Origin: an uncultured Prochlorococcus sp.
GTDB lineage: Bacteria; Cyanobacteriota; Cyanobacteriia; PCC-6307; Cyanobiaceae
Direction: 5' to 3'
DNA length: 64,000 bases
Assembly: GCA_902628235.1 (NCBI GenBank)
Contig: CACOMD010000002.1
Coordinates: 1-64,000 of the forward strand
The notes below the pieces were generated by a model that was not told the origin of the DNA, did not search any database, and was given only the letters and a program-made list of their open reading frames with translations. Shown here one piece after another: positions 9,895 through 19,274 of this stretch; the stretch's first letter is position 1; each line of letters opens with the position of its first letter. The position numbers were made by a program, and so were the translations under genes.

Positions 9895-10726
9895 TTTTAT
9901 TTTCTGAAAATGAAGTTAGCATAAGCCTTTTTCGCTCCAGTAATAATGGAACTGCAACACAGGCTACATTCAATGATTCTACAAGCTCGCTATGCGGAAT
10001 AGTTATTGTTTCTTTAAAAATTTCTTGAATTTTGTAATGAATACCAGACCCTTCATTACCTAAAATTAATGCTGTTGGTTTCAACCAATCATATTCCCAA
10101 TAAGGTTTAGGACATTTCTTCGAGAATTGTTTATTGCCAATTGCTAAAACGATTTGAAAACCCTTTTTTGTAAAAACTTTTAAAGAATCTATTAGTTCAT
10201 CGGAAATTTCTTCTTCATTTCCTTCGATTCTATGGAAAGGAAGATGAAAGATAGAACCACATGATGATCTTAATACTTTTTGATTAAATGGACTAGCTCC
10301 ACCTCCTAACAAAACTTTATTAACCCCAGCAGCTAATGCTGTCCTGAAAAGATTTCCTAAATTCCCAGGATCTTGAATTCTATCTAATACAAGTATGAAA
10401 TCATCCTCTTTATCAAAAGTAAATGCCTTAAAAGCAGATTTTTGAACTATCGCGGCAACTCCATCTGGATTTTTAGTTGAGACTGCAGATCTTAATGATT
10501 CTTTGGAAACTTCTGAAATGATTTCCAACTCTAAATGATTAATTAAATTATTATTATTTATAAGCCATTCTTCAGTCGCAATAATTTTTGAGGGATTAAT
10601 TCTTAATTTTAAAAATTCTTCAATTAAATGAGTACCCTCTATACAAAAATATCCCTTTTCTTTTCTAGATGAATTATCTTTAAAAGATCTAAACCTTTTA
10701 ATTAAAGGATTATTTTTACTTGTTAT
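9887..10726 (-). CDS. tRNA/rRNA methyltransferase, SpoU (TrmH) family; non-canonical start
   Basis: A 2'-O-ribose methyltransferase with a SPOUT knot. Motifs are LDRIQDPGNLGNLFRTA, LILGNEGSG and IPHSELVESLNVACVAV. The frame upstream of the first TTG (10528) encodes a good substrate-binding domain (ITSKNNPLIKRF, KGYFCIEGTHLIEEFLK), so the gene must begin earlier. It is open to 10765 with no ATG, GTG or TTG. ATA at 10726, just after a perfect hairpin, is my best guess; ATC 10750 and ATA 10747 are alternatives. It overlaps lpdA by 8 bp. Confidence 0.85.
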   Translation of the reverse strand: MTSKNNPLIKRFRSFKDNSSRKEKGYFCIEGTHLIEEFLKLRINPSKIIATEEWLINNNNLINHLELEIISEVSKESLRSAVSTKNPDGVAAIVQKSAFKAFTFDKEDDFILVLDRIQDPGNLGNLFRTALAAGVNKVLLGGGASPFNQKVLRSSCGSIFHLPFHRIEGNEEEISDELIDSLKVFTKKGFQIVLAIGNKQFSKKCPKPYWEYDWLKPTALILGNEGSGIHYKIQEIFKETITIPHSELVESLNVACVAVPLLLERKRLMLTSFSENKSD

Positions 10727-10744
10727 GACAAAATTTTTACTTTC

Positions 10745-10779
10745 TATGATGTATTTCTTATAAAACTAAATACATCATA
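10745..10779. repeat. 12-bp perfect inverted repeat at the 5' end of the SpoU gene
   Basis: TATGATGTATTT at 10745-10756 and AAATACATCATA at 10768-10779 are exact reverse complements with an 11-nt spacer. It would form a hairpin in the leader of the minus-strand methyltransferase transcript, ending about 18 nt before the proposed start. It could equally be an operator between the divergent methyltransferase and murA genes. Confidence 0.75.
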
Positions 10780-11033
10780 AAATTTTTCTATTGAAGAAAC
10801 AATAGATATTTTTTGTTCATTTTAAATTATATGAAAATTATAATATTCAAGATGCACTCAAAAATTCTATTAAATTTAGATTAATTAGTTTTTAAAATTA
10901 ATAGTTTCATTAGCGGAATATTAATGAGCATTTTTTAAATCATCAAATGCAAGATTATAAATAATATAAGCATTAAGAAAACTGGACTTACATAATGTAA
11001 TTTGTCATCATTAGAAAAATAATTTTTTTATTA
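10780..11033. other. Divergent intergenic region upstream of murA
   Basis: This AT-rich stretch separates the minus-strand methyltransferase from murA. I see no ORF, tRNA or terminator in it. Promoters for both flanking genes must lie here or overlap the inverted repeat at its left edge. Confidence 0.5.
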
Positions 11034-12404
11034 ATGATTTGCGAAAATGAAAATAAATTAAATCCTAAATTTGAAAGTATAAAGATAAATGGCAGATGCT
11101 CTCTTCAAGGGCGGATTAAAATAAGTGGTGCAAAAAATTCAGCTTTAGTTTTATTAGCAGCTTCATTATTAACTAAAGACAACGTTTATTTAAAAAACGT
11201 TCCTGATTTATCTGATATTCGGAAAATGAAGAATATTTTAAAAAGTATTGGAGTTAAAATAGATGATAAAGATAGAGAAAAAATTTTAATTAATTCAGGA
11301 AATCTACATTTTGGTAATATTGCTCATAATTTAGTTAATGAAATAAGGGCAAGTTTTTTCTGCATAGGCCCTCTACTATCTAAATTAGGACAAGCTTCTT
11401 TGGCTTTACCGGGTGGCTGCAATATCGGCGAAAGACGTATTGAAGAACATCTCAAAGGTCTTCAACAGTTGGGTGCAACGATAGAAGAAAAAGATGGATT
11501 TGTGAATGCAAGGATAAATAATAATAAAAAAAGGCTAAAAGGTACACATATTAGACTTGGATGCCCAAGCGTAGGGGCTACCGAAACATTAATAATGGCT
11601 GCTGTTTTAGCTGAAGGGAAGACTATTATTAGCAATGCAGCACGAGAACCCGAGATTCAAGATTTATGCGAAATGCTTAATAAAATGGGTGCAAAAATCA
11701 CAAAAGCTGGAACCTCCGAAGTTTGCATAGAAGGAGTTAATTATTTAAATGGTTGTTCACATGAGGTAATACCAGATCGTATAGAGGCTGGAACCTTTTT
11801 AATTGCTGCTGCTGCAACTTTATCCTGTATAACTATTTCCCCTGTGATACCTTCACATCTAAATAGCTTGCTACAAAAACTAAAAGAAAGTGGTAGTGAT
11901 ATTAGTATTAAAGATGATGCGATTTCGATTAAAACTGAAACAATTAAAGGCGTAAATATTGAAACTGCTCCATTCCCTGGATTCCCTACTGATTTGCAAG
12001 CCCCTTTTACAGCCTTAATGTTAAAAGCTACTGGTAAATCAATAATAAAAGAAACAATATTTGAAAATAGAATGAATCATATTGATTTACTGAATAAAAT
12101 GGGAGCCTCGATTAAATTAGAAAATAATATTGCGACAGTTAGCGGTGTTAAAAAACTCTCTGGTAGAAATTTAAAAGGATCTGATTTAAGATCTACTGCC
12201 GCTATAGTTATTGCAGCCTTAACCGCTGATAATTCAAGCTTAATTGAAGGATTAGAACACTTAGATAGAGGTTATGAAGATTTTGAATTTAAATTAAAAA
12301 AATTAGGTGCCAATATTAAAAGAGATCTAACAGAAAATATTGCAGACACTTCACACAAACAAAATTTTTTTACTAGTGATGCACAAAATTTTTATGCTGC
12401 TTAA
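11034..12404 (+). CDS. murA: UDP-N-acetylglucosamine 1-carboxyvinyltransferase
   Basis: The first committed step of peptidoglycan synthesis, transferring enolpyruvate from PEP to UDP-GlcNAc. The N-terminal SGAKNSALVLLAAS is the PEP/substrate segment. The active cysteine is in LPGGCNIGERRIEEHLKGL. The C-terminal half contains PGFPTDLQAPF and EDFEFKLKKLGA. At 456 residues it is slightly longer than the usual 420-430 because of N- and C-terminal tails. It starts at ATG 11034. Confidence 0.97.
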   Translation: MICENENKLNPKFESIKINGRCSLQGRIKISGAKNSALVLLAASLLTKDNVYLKNVPDLSDIRKMKNILKSIGVKIDDKDREKILINSGNLHFGNIAHNLVNEIRASFFCIGPLLSKLGQASLALPGGCNIGERRIEEHLKGLQQLGATIEEKDGFVNARINNNKKRLKGTHIRLGCPSVGATETLIMAAVLAEGKTIISNAAREPEIQDLCEMLNKMGAKITKAGTSEVCIEGVNYLNGCSHEVIPDRIEAGTFLIAAAATLSCITISPVIPSHLNSLLQKLKESGSDISIKDDAISIKTETIKGVNIETAPFPGFPTDLQAPFTALMLKATGKSIIKETIFENRMNHIDLLNKMGASIKLENNIATVSGVKKLSGRNLKGSDLRSTAAIVIAALTADNSSLIEGLEHLDRGYEDFEFKLKKLGANIKRDLTENIADTSHKQNFFTSDAQNFYAA

Positions 12405-12472
12405 ATTCCAATAAACCCATATACTCTTAATCTAGAATTAGTTTATAATTATTAGGTATAAAATAAATTTAT

Positions 12473-12554
12473 GGGAGCGTGGTGAAATTGGTAGACGCAC
12501 CGCACTCAAAATGCGGCACCTTCGGGTATGTCGGTTCAAGTCCGACCGCTCCCA
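12473..12554 (+). tRNA. tRNA-Leu (CAA)
   Basis: The acceptor arms GGGAGCG (12473-12479) and CGCTCCC (12547-12553) pair fully. The anticodon stem CCGCA/TGCGG encloses the loop CTCAAAA with anticodon CAA. A variable arm typical of class II tRNAs (CACCTTCGGGTATG region) and the T loop GGTTCAAGTCC are present. No CCA is encoded. It ends only 5 nt before the argD start codon. Confidence 0.97.
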
Positions 12555-12559
12555 CTTTA

Positions 12560-13735
12560 ATGAATACTTACAACAGATTTAATATTACTTTTAAGAAAGG
12601 GAAAGGTTGTTGGCTTTGGGATAAAAATGGTAATAAATATTTAGATGCTGTTTCAGGAATAGCAACTTGTAGCTTGGGCCATAGCAATGGCGCTTTAAAA
12701 AGAAATTTATCAAGACAATTAAATAAAATCCAACATGTATCAAATCTTTATCAAATTGAAGAGCAAACTAAACTCAGTGAATGGCTAACTGATAATAGTT
12801 GTGCAGAAGCTGCATTTTTCTGCAATAGCGGAGCTGAAGCTAATGAAGCTGCAATTAAATTAATAAGAAAATATGGATTAAAAATCACTAAGAATAAAGA
12901 GTCAATAATACTAGCTGCTGAGTCTAGTTTTCATGGAAGAACTTTTGCGGCTTTAAGTGCAACTGGACAACCAAAATACCACAAAGGATTTGAACCCTTA
13001 TTAAGTGGGTTTAAATTTTTTAAATATAATGACTTTGAATCTGTTAAAAATATATTTGAAGAATGCGAGAAAAGGAATCAAAATATCGCAGGGATTTTAA
13101 TTGAACCTATCCAAGGAGAAGGTGGCGTTATTCCTGGAGATAAAAAATTCTTTAAGCAATTAAGAGAAATTTGTGATCAAAAAAACTCATTACTAATTTT
13201 TGATGAAGTACAAAGCGGCGTTGGTAGGACTGGGAAATTATGGGGATATGAAAACTTAGATATTGAACCTGATGGGTTTACTCTTGCCAAAGGACTAGGA
13301 GGGGGTCATGCAATAGGAGCTTTTTTGGTTGGAAAGAAAGCTAACCTGTTTATCCCTGGTGATCATGCAAGTACATTTGGTGGAAATCCGTTCGCATGTA
13401 CAGCAGCTTTAACAATATTAAATGAAATCAAAAGAAAGGATCTGCTTAATAATGTATTAAGAAGAGGTAATCAGATAGAAGATGGGTTGGATATTCTTGC
13501 TAAGGAATATTCAAATATAATTGTGGGCCATAGAGGTATTGGTCTTTTACAAGGAATTGTTTTAAACGAGGAAATTTTTGATGCAAAAAAAATAACTATT
13601 AGCGCATTTGAAAAAGGTTTACTTGTTATTCCTGCAGGAACAAATGTTGTGAGAATAGTTCCTCCATTAATAATTTCTAAAAATGAAATTAATATAATTT
13701 TGAAGAAACTATCCTTAATTTTTAAAGAATTATGA
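12560..13735 (+). CDS. argD: Acetylornithine aminotransferase
   Basis: A PLP enzyme converting N-acetylglutamate semialdehyde to N-acetylornithine in arginine synthesis; it may also serve in lysine synthesis. Motifs are FCNSGAEANEAAIKL, SFHGRTFAAL, LIFDEVQSGVGRTG and the PLP lysine in TLAKGLGGG. The correct start is ATG 12560 (MNTYNRFN, 391 aa). A longer frame from GTG 12479 is an artefact because it reads through the tRNA-Leu. With only 5 nt between tRNA and ATG, the mRNA may be released by tRNA 3' processing and be nearly leaderless. Confidence 0.96.
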   Translation: MNTYNRFNITFKKGKGCWLWDKNGNKYLDAVSGIATCSLGHSNGALKRNLSRQLNKIQHVSNLYQIEEQTKLSEWLTDNSCAEAAFFCNSGAEANEAAIKLIRKYGLKITKNKESIILAAESSFHGRTFAALSATGQPKYHKGFEPLLSGFKFFKYNDFESVKNIFEECEKRNQNIAGILIEPIQGEGGVIPGDKKFFKQLREICDQKNSLLIFDEVQSGVGRTGKLWGYENLDIEPDGFTLAKGLGGGHAIGAFLVGKKANLFIPGDHASTFGGNPFACTAALTILNEIKRKDLLNNVLRRGNQIEDGLDILAKEYSNIIVGHRGIGLLQGIVLNEEIFDAKKITISAFEKGLLVIPAGTNVVRIVPPLIISKNEINIILKKLSLIFKEL

Positions 13736-13745
13736 CTTAAGAGTT

Positions 13746-14975
13746 TTGCAAAATATCAATTCTAAAACTTTTAATTTTTTATCTCTAAAAAACGAAAGAA
13801 AAAAAATTAATTTAGATCTCACAAGGATGAGACAAGCTCTTATAAAACTAGATAATCCATGTCATAATACCCCAGCGATTCAAATAGTTGGAACAAATGG
13901 GAAGGGCTCAATATCTGCTTTTTTAGAAAATATTCTTTGTCAAGCAAAAATAAATGTTGGAGTGACAACCTCACCCCATCTTTTTGAAGTCTCTGAGAGG
14001 ATTAGAGTGAATCAAGTAAAAATAAGCAACAAAAAGTTTGATACATTGCTTAGAGATATTCAAACAAAACTTTTCGAATACAGACTTACACCATTTGAAT
14101 TAATAATTTGTTGCGGGTTAAAATATTTTGAACTTAATAATGTTAATTTATTGATTCTAGAAGCTGGCCTAGGAGGGAGGTTAGATGCTACTACAGCACA
14201 TACATTAAGACCAATAATTGCTTTTGGGAATATAGGAATTGATCATACTGAGTATCTAGGAGATTCATTGGAGAAAATAACAAGAGAAAAAGCAGCTGTA
14301 ATTGAAAAAGGATCTCTTGTCGTAAGCTGTGAACAGAATGACATCGCAAGAAATATTATTAACGATAGGGTAAAAGAAATTGGAGCTCGCATTAACTGGG
14401 TCGAGCCACTTAACAAAGACTGGGAGTTAGGTCTCAAAGGAAATTTTCAAAAGCAAAATGCCGCAGTTGCTTTTAAAGTCGCTCAGTTACTTATTGAAAA
14501 AGGATGGACTATAAAACAAGATGCTATTAGAAAGGGTCTTTCTTTCACAAAATGGCCAGGGAGATTAGAAATTATTAATTTTGAGAATAAAAAAATCCTT
14601 GTAGATTCTGCGCACAATTCTTCTGCGGCAAAAGTTCTTTCACTTGAGAGAGAAAATTGGCCGAATGAAGAGAAGGGAGTCTATTGGATAATTGGAGTTC
14701 AGAAACAAAAAAATATTATTTTGATAATTAGAAATTTAATACAATCTATTGATAAAGTTTTGCTGGTACCTGTGCCCAATCAAGAAAGTTGGTCTTTAAG
14801 TGATATTTCGAAAATATCTGATAGCAAATTAGATAATTTCATTGAATTTACTGACTTTAAAGAAGCTTTTTATTATTTAAAAAAACTTGAAGAATGGCCA
14901 AGATGTATACCCGTGTTAACTGGTTCTATATTTTTAGTTTCTGAATTTATAAAATTTGCAAAAACTAATCAATAA
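13746..14975 (+). CDS. folC: Bifunctional folylpolyglutamate / dihydrofolate synthase
   Basis: Ligates glutamate to dihydropteroate and extends polyglutamate tails on folates. The Mur-ligase-like ATP site is IVGTNGKGSISAFLENIL. Further signatures are LEAGLGGRLDATTAH, IGIDHTEYLG and DSAHNSSAAKVL. It has 409 residues. The start is TTG at 13746, 10 bp after argD, so the two are probably cotranscribed. Its 3' end overlaps the convergent FAD oxidase gene by 11 bp. Confidence 0.94.
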   Translation: MQNINSKTFNFLSLKNERKKINLDLTRMRQALIKLDNPCHNTPAIQIVGTNGKGSISAFLENILCQAKINVGVTTSPHLFEVSERIRVNQVKISNKKFDTLLRDIQTKLFEYRLTPFELIICCGLKYFELNNVNLLILEAGLGGRLDATTAHTLRPIIAFGNIGIDHTEYLGDSLEKITREKAAVIEKGSLVVSCEQNDIARNIINDRVKEIGARINWVEPLNKDWELGLKGNFQKQNAAVAFKVAQLLIEKGWTIKQDAIRKGLSFTKWPGRLEIINFENKKILVDSAHNSSAAKVLSLERENWPNEEKGVYWIIGVQKQKNIILIIRNLIQSIDKVLLVPVPNQESWSLSDISKISDSKLDNFIEFTDFKEAFYYLKKLEEWPRCIPVLTGSIFLVSEFIKFAKTNQ

Positions 14976-16320
14976 ATTTTTCTTTCTCTGCCCAGCCTGC
15001 TAATTTACCAGGATTTAATAATCCTTTGGGATCATACTTTTGTTTAGCTTTTACTTGATCTGCATCTGTAACACCAAGTCCTCCTCCTTCAACAGTTATA
15101 ACATGTGGATTAAATATTATTGCACCAAGACTACGACAATCCTCTATGATTTCATTCAATTGTTTTTCATCATTCCATTTTAAAAGTGGTAAGGCCGCTA
15201 ATCTTGGTATCCCTTGCTGAGAAACAGCCTCTAGATGCCAAAGAAGTTCTTTCCCATATTTATCTCTTAATGATTTGATAAGTTTAAATTCCTCATTTAA
15301 AGGCAACAGCATTTGCAAGTAAGTCCAATTTTTATCTTTCGCTCTCATTTGGAGCGTGGTGTGGTTCCACACTAGGTCTGAAATTCCTTGATCTAACTCA
15401 TCTTCTCTCCCAAGATTTTCTACATTTAATTTATTTTTCTTACAAATCATTTCAATAGTTTTAACACCTCCTAAATTTGATTGAATTAACAATTTATGAC
15501 ATAGTCTTTTCCTTTTAAACCAAGAAGGCATTTTATCAACAATTTCATCTTCTAAAATTGCACCTTGCTTTAGTTCAATCGCCGCAGAGGTACATAACTT
15601 AATTACATTTATGGCATTATGAAAGTCTTCACAGTCTATAACTATCGAATACCAATCTTGTTTAACATCTGTAGAAATTATTAACGAGGTTATGATCCCA
15701 TTAGTTCCATAAGCATGGTTTAAAGGTTCTGATTCCTCAGTGTTTAATTTCAGTAATTTAGGATTTAAATTCACACTGACGGCTTCTAATCCTATTAAAT
15801 TTCCAGGATCTCTTAAAAATCCCCATTTAATAGATCCAATTCCCCCTGATCCTCCAGCAATAAATCCTCCTATTGAGGCAGTTTTCCAAGTACTAGGAAA
15901 TAATCTTAATTCTCGACCATATTTTCCTAGCTCTTTATTTAAATCTCCCATGAGACAACCGGATTGAACCTTTACAAATCCGCTATCTGGATAATACTTT
16001 TCTAACTTATTAAAATAATTCATTTGCAAAACAATACCTTTGGCTAAAGGGACAGCTTGACCATAGTTTCCAGTACCTCCACCTCTCGTAGTTAAAGGAA
16101 TTGATAAATCCCAACATATCTTTGAAACTGCTAATAGAGACTCAATATTTTTAGGTCTTACAACAATATCTGCTAAGCAATTATCTAATTTTTTTTGCAG
16201 AACAGGAGAATAGTTATAAAAATCCCTAGATAACCTCTTCAAATCAGAAATATTATCTATAACTTCTAAATTTGGAATATTATTAAGATAATTTTTTAAA
16301 TTTTCAATTTTATTAGTCAT
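14965..16320 (-). CDS. FAD-binding oxidoreductase, GlcD/D-lactate dehydrogenase-like
   Basis: A member of the FAD-linked oxidase (FAD_binding_4) family, which oxidises hydroxy acids such as glycolate or D-lactate. The PP-binding segment is TRGGGTGNYGQAVPL (near residue 78), with the FAD loop TASIGGFIAGGSGGIGS. The C-terminal end (QVKAKQKYDPKGLLNPGKLAGW) matches the GlcD C-terminal signature. The substrate cannot be set from the sequence; glycolate from photorespiration is a reasonable guess. It is 29 bp downstream of an amidohydrolase gene on the same strand. Confidence 0.85.
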   Translation of the reverse strand: MTNKIENLKNYLNNIPNLEVIDNISDLKRLSRDFYNYSPVLQKKLDNCLADIVVRPKNIESLLAVSKICWDLSIPLTTRGGGTGNYGQAVPLAKGIVLQMNYFNKLEKYYPDSGFVKVQSGCLMGDLNKELGKYGRELRLFPSTWKTASIGGFIAGGSGGIGSIKWGFLRDPGNLIGLEAVSVNLNPKLLKLNTEESEPLNHAYGTNGIITSLIISTDVKQDWYSIVIDCEDFHNAINVIKLCTSAAIELKQGAILEDEIVDKMPSWFKRKRLCHKLLIQSNLGGVKTIEMICKKNKLNVENLGREDELDQGISDLVWNHTTLQMRAKDKNWTYLQMLLPLNEEFKLIKSLRDKYGKELLWHLEAVSQQGIPRLAALPLLKWNDEKQLNEIIEDCRSLGAIIFNPHVITVEGGGLGVTDADQVKAKQKYDPKGLLNPGKLAGWAEKEKFID

Positions 16321-16349
16321 TATGAAATGTTTTCTTAATTAAAGATAAA

Positions 16350-17582
16350 TCATTTTTTATAACAATTGCCTTTTATTATTATTTTTCTTTTAATGTTTCC
16401 TGAGAATATATCTCCCCAACAATTACCTTCAACGATAACAAAATCTGCTGGACATCCTTTCTTGACAATCCCATCCCAATTTAAATTAAGTAATCTACTT
16501 GGAGAATTAAAAATGGCTGAGAGTGATAATCTATCCCAAGGATTTAACTGCAACATTTGCATAGCATGAGACATTAAATAAAAAGGATCAAAATTTCCGA
16601 ATGGATACCATGGATCCTGAACATTATCACTCCCAATAGAAACATCTATAAAAGCTTTTTGTAATTGTTTAATAGGTGCTACAGGTCTTAATATTATATT
16701 TTTTTCTTGCCTATTTAATAACCAGAAGTTCGTTAAAGGTAAAGCAATTACTGAAATATTTTGTTTTAACATTTTATCAGTTAGCTTAGTAAGCTCATTA
16801 TCTTTGAGTAGCAACAAACTACTTGCATGACTGCAAGTAACTTTGACATTAGAATTCAATTTTTCAATAGTATTTAATAATATTTTCATTCCCGAACCAG
16901 GTTCAACAGAAGATTCATCAACATGCAAATCAACTTCTAATTTATATTTTTTTGCAAGTAAAAGCATATCTGAAAGATTTTTTATAATCCTTGGCCTATC
17001 AAATGGTGGAACTAGAACTCCTCCTAATATTCCATTATTTAATTTAAAGTTTTTTGCAAATAAATCTCCCTCTTTAGTTCCCCAAAAATCAATCTGAGCT
17101 AAAGAAACAAATTGTAAGCTTAAAAACTCAGAGTATTTTTCTTGTAAATAAATGAGTTTGGGCCAAATTTCTTGATCTTGAAAATTATATGTATCGATAT
17201 GAGTCCTGATTGCTCTATAACCATTTTTAATAGCGAGATTTAAAGATTTTTCAGCCCTTTTTAAAACTGTACTTGCAGTCCTAGTAACATGTTCCTCTAA
17301 ATTTACAGATAAAGCATTTTCATAATTTGACTGTAGATTCGGATAATTAATCCAAGAAAAAGACTTATCAAAATGTGCGTGAGACTCGACAAACCTAGGG
17401 AACAAAATTTTGTTTATTAAATTGCTCTTTTCTTTTATTGATTTAATGTTTGAAACAAATCCTTTATCCCATGAAATTTCAACAGGAGATAATCCCTCAT
17501 TATTTACATAAATATTAGCCTCTTGTTCTAATTCGCATAAGTTTCTCGGAATTAAAACTTGTGACTTACCTGAATTATCCAA
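16350..17582 (-). CDS. Amidohydrolase-family metal-dependent deaminase, cytosine-deaminase-like
   Basis: A TIM-barrel amidohydrolase. The first metal-binding motif is ESHAHFDK (near residue 66), followed by IRTHIDTY, DLHVDES, VTCSHASSL and IGSDNVQDPW with the catalytic Asp. This order matches CodA-type deaminases acting on cytosine, isoguanine or related N-heterocycles. The substrate is undetermined. The C-terminal segment (GIVKKGCPADFVIVEG) is the usual small beta domain. Together with the following FAD oxidase it forms a two-gene unit whose joint pathway I cannot name. Confidence 0.82.
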   Translation of the reverse strand: MDNSGKSQVLIPRNLCELEQEANIYVNNEGLSPVEISWDKGFVSNIKSIKEKSNLINKILFPRFVESHAHFDKSFSWINYPNLQSNYENALSVNLEEHVTRTASTVLKRAEKSLNLAIKNGYRAIRTHIDTYNFQDQEIWPKLIYLQEKYSEFLSLQFVSLAQIDFWGTKEGDLFAKNFKLNNGILGGVLVPPFDRPRIIKNLSDMLLLAKKYKLEVDLHVDESSVEPGSGMKILLNTIEKLNSNVKVTCSHASSLLLLKDNELTKLTDKMLKQNISVIALPLTNFWLLNRQEKNIILRPVAPIKQLQKAFIDVSIGSDNVQDPWYPFGNFDPFYLMSHAMQMLQLNPWDRLSLSAIFNSPSRLLNLNWDGIVKKGCPADFVIVEGNCWGDIFSGNIKRKIIIKGNCYKK

Positions 17583-17713
17583 AATTTTTTAAAAAGTTAT
17601 CCTAGTTTAAACATAAAAATAACTAAATATTTTCATAAATTAATTCAAATTCTTTTATAAAACAAAAAAAAATATGAAATTATGCACATGAGTTGTTAGA
17701 TTCATTATATGAG

Positions 17714-17786
17714 GCGGGCGTCGCCAAGTGGTTAAGGCAGCGGCTTGTGGCGCCGCTATTCGGGGGTTCGAATCCCCTCGCTCGCC
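17714..17786 (+). tRNA. tRNA-His (GTG)
   Basis: The acceptor arms GCGGGCG (17714-17720) and CGCTCGC (17779-17785) pair with one G-U. The anticodon stem GCGGC/GCCGC encloses TTGTGGC, giving anticodon GTG. G at 17713 is the encoded G-1 that pairs with C73 at 17786, a histidine identity feature. The T loop TTCGAAT is intact. No CCA is encoded. Confidence 0.97.
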
Positions 17787-17861
17787 CTCAAAATTATTGC
17801 CGCAAAATAATATAGTGTGTATTTTTGGTTATATAGATAGTTTTTAATTTTCATAAGTAAG

Positions 17862-19262
17862 GTGTTACAGACTAAATCTCGAAACGACTTCAAATCACAG
17901 AATTCAAAATTCATCTCTAATTCCTACTGGATAACGACATTTGGTTGTCAAATGAATAAAGCTGATTCTGAAAGGATGGCTGGTATTTTGGAAAATTTAG
18001 GATACATAAGGGCTGAAGATGAATTTGAAGCTGATTTAGTTCTTTATAACACATGTACGATAAGAGACAGTGCCGAACAAAAAGTTTATAGCTACCTTGG
18101 GAGACAAGCAAAAAGAAAACATAAGATTCCAGAATTAAAATTAGTCATAGCTGGATGCCTTGCTCAACAAGAGGGTGCTTCCTTACTAAGAAAGGTCCCA
18201 GAACTTGATTTAGTTATGGGGCCTCAACATGTTAATAATTTAGAGAATTTGCTTGAGAGAGTAGATTCAGGAAATCAGGTTGTCGCAACTGAAGATGTAT
18301 ATATATCTGAAGATATTACAAATGCGAGAAGAGAAAGTGGCATTTGCGCATGGGTTAATATCATCTATGGATGCAATGAAAGATGTTCATATTGCGTTGT
18401 TCCCTCTGTTAGAGGGAAAGAACAATCGAGACTACCATTAGCGATTAAAGATGAGATTAAATCTTTAGCGAAAAACAATTATAAAGAAATTACTCTTCTC
18501 GGACAAAATATTGATGCGTATGGAAGAGACCTCTCAGGCAGATTTATAGAGGGTAGTGATACAACATCTCTTAGTGACCTTCTTGAATATATTCATGATA
18601 TAAATGGGATCAAAAGGATAAGGTTTGCGACGAGTCATCCAAGATATTTTTCTAAAAAACTTATTCAAACTTGTTTGCAATTAGAAAAAGTATGCGAACA
18701 CTTTCATATACCTTTTCAAAGTGGAAATAATGAGATCCTACGATTAATGTCTAGAGGGTATACAGTCGATAAATATAAAAAAATAATAGACAATATACGT
18801 TCATTGATGCCTCATGCCTCAATAACTGCAGATGCGATAGTTGCATTCCCAGGAGAGACCGAAAATCAATTTAGAGATACTCTAAAGTTAATTAATGATA
18901 TTGGATTTGATTTGGTGAATACTGCTGCTTATTCTCCTAGACCAAACACTCCCGCGGCTAAGTGGACCAATCAAATTCCAGAAGACATTAAAAAAGATAG
19001 ATTAAATGAATTAAATGAAACTGTAGAGTTAAATTCAAGAAAAAGAAATCAAAGATATTTATATGAAAATGAAAATATTTTAATAGAGGGATACAATCCG
19101 AAAAATCTATCACAATTAATGGGGAGAACAAGAACAAATCGATTAACTTTTGTTGAAATACCACCCGAAAAAAAACATTTAGATTTTATCGGAAACGAAA
19201 TAAATGTAAAAATTAAAGAAGTAAGATCTTTTTCTTTATCGGGAGTAATGTTGGATAGATAG
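17862..19262 (+). CDS. miaB: tRNA-2-methylthio-N6-dimethylallyladenosine synthase
   Basis: A radical-SAM methylthiotransferase acting on i6A37 of tRNAs. The N-terminal UPF0004 domain carries cysteines in [15 protein letters not shown] and AGCLAQQEG (second cluster). The radical SAM motif is [10 protein letters not shown]-terminal TRAM domain ([17 protein letters not shown]) closes the 466 residues. The start is GTG 17862. It is followed 12 bp later by ddl, so the run miaB-ddl-20343-ftsQ is likely one operon. Confidence 0.96.
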   Translation: MLQTKSRNDFKSQNSKFISNSYWITTFGCQMNKADSERMAGILENLGYIRAEDEFEADLVLYNTCTIRDSAEQKVYSYLGRQAKRKHKIPELKLVIAGCLAQQEGASLLRKVPELDLVMGPQHVNNLENLLERVDSGNQVVATEDVYISEDITNARRESGICAWVNIIYGCNERCSYCVVPSVRGKEQSRLPLAIKDEIKSLAKNNYKEITLLGQNIDAYGRDLSGRFIEGSDTTSLSDLLEYIHDINGIKRIRFATSHPRYFSKKLIQTCLQLEKVCEHFHIPFQSGNNEILRLMSRGYTVDKYKKIIDNIRSLMPHASITADAIVAFPGETENQFRDTLKLINDIGFDLVNTAAYSPRPNTPAAKWTNQIPEDIKKDRLNELNETVELNSRKRNQRYLYENENILIEGYNPKNLSQLMGRTRTNRLTFVEIPPEKKHLDFIGNEINVKIKEVRSFSLSGVMLDR

Positions 19263-19274
19263 AAGAAATCTTAT

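Noticed and set aside
12479-12559. Upstream extension of argD from a GTG
   Set aside because: The codons are the tRNA-Leu gene itself; the peptide VKLVDAPHSKCGTFG is a typical tRNA read-through artefact. ATG 12560 fits the family.
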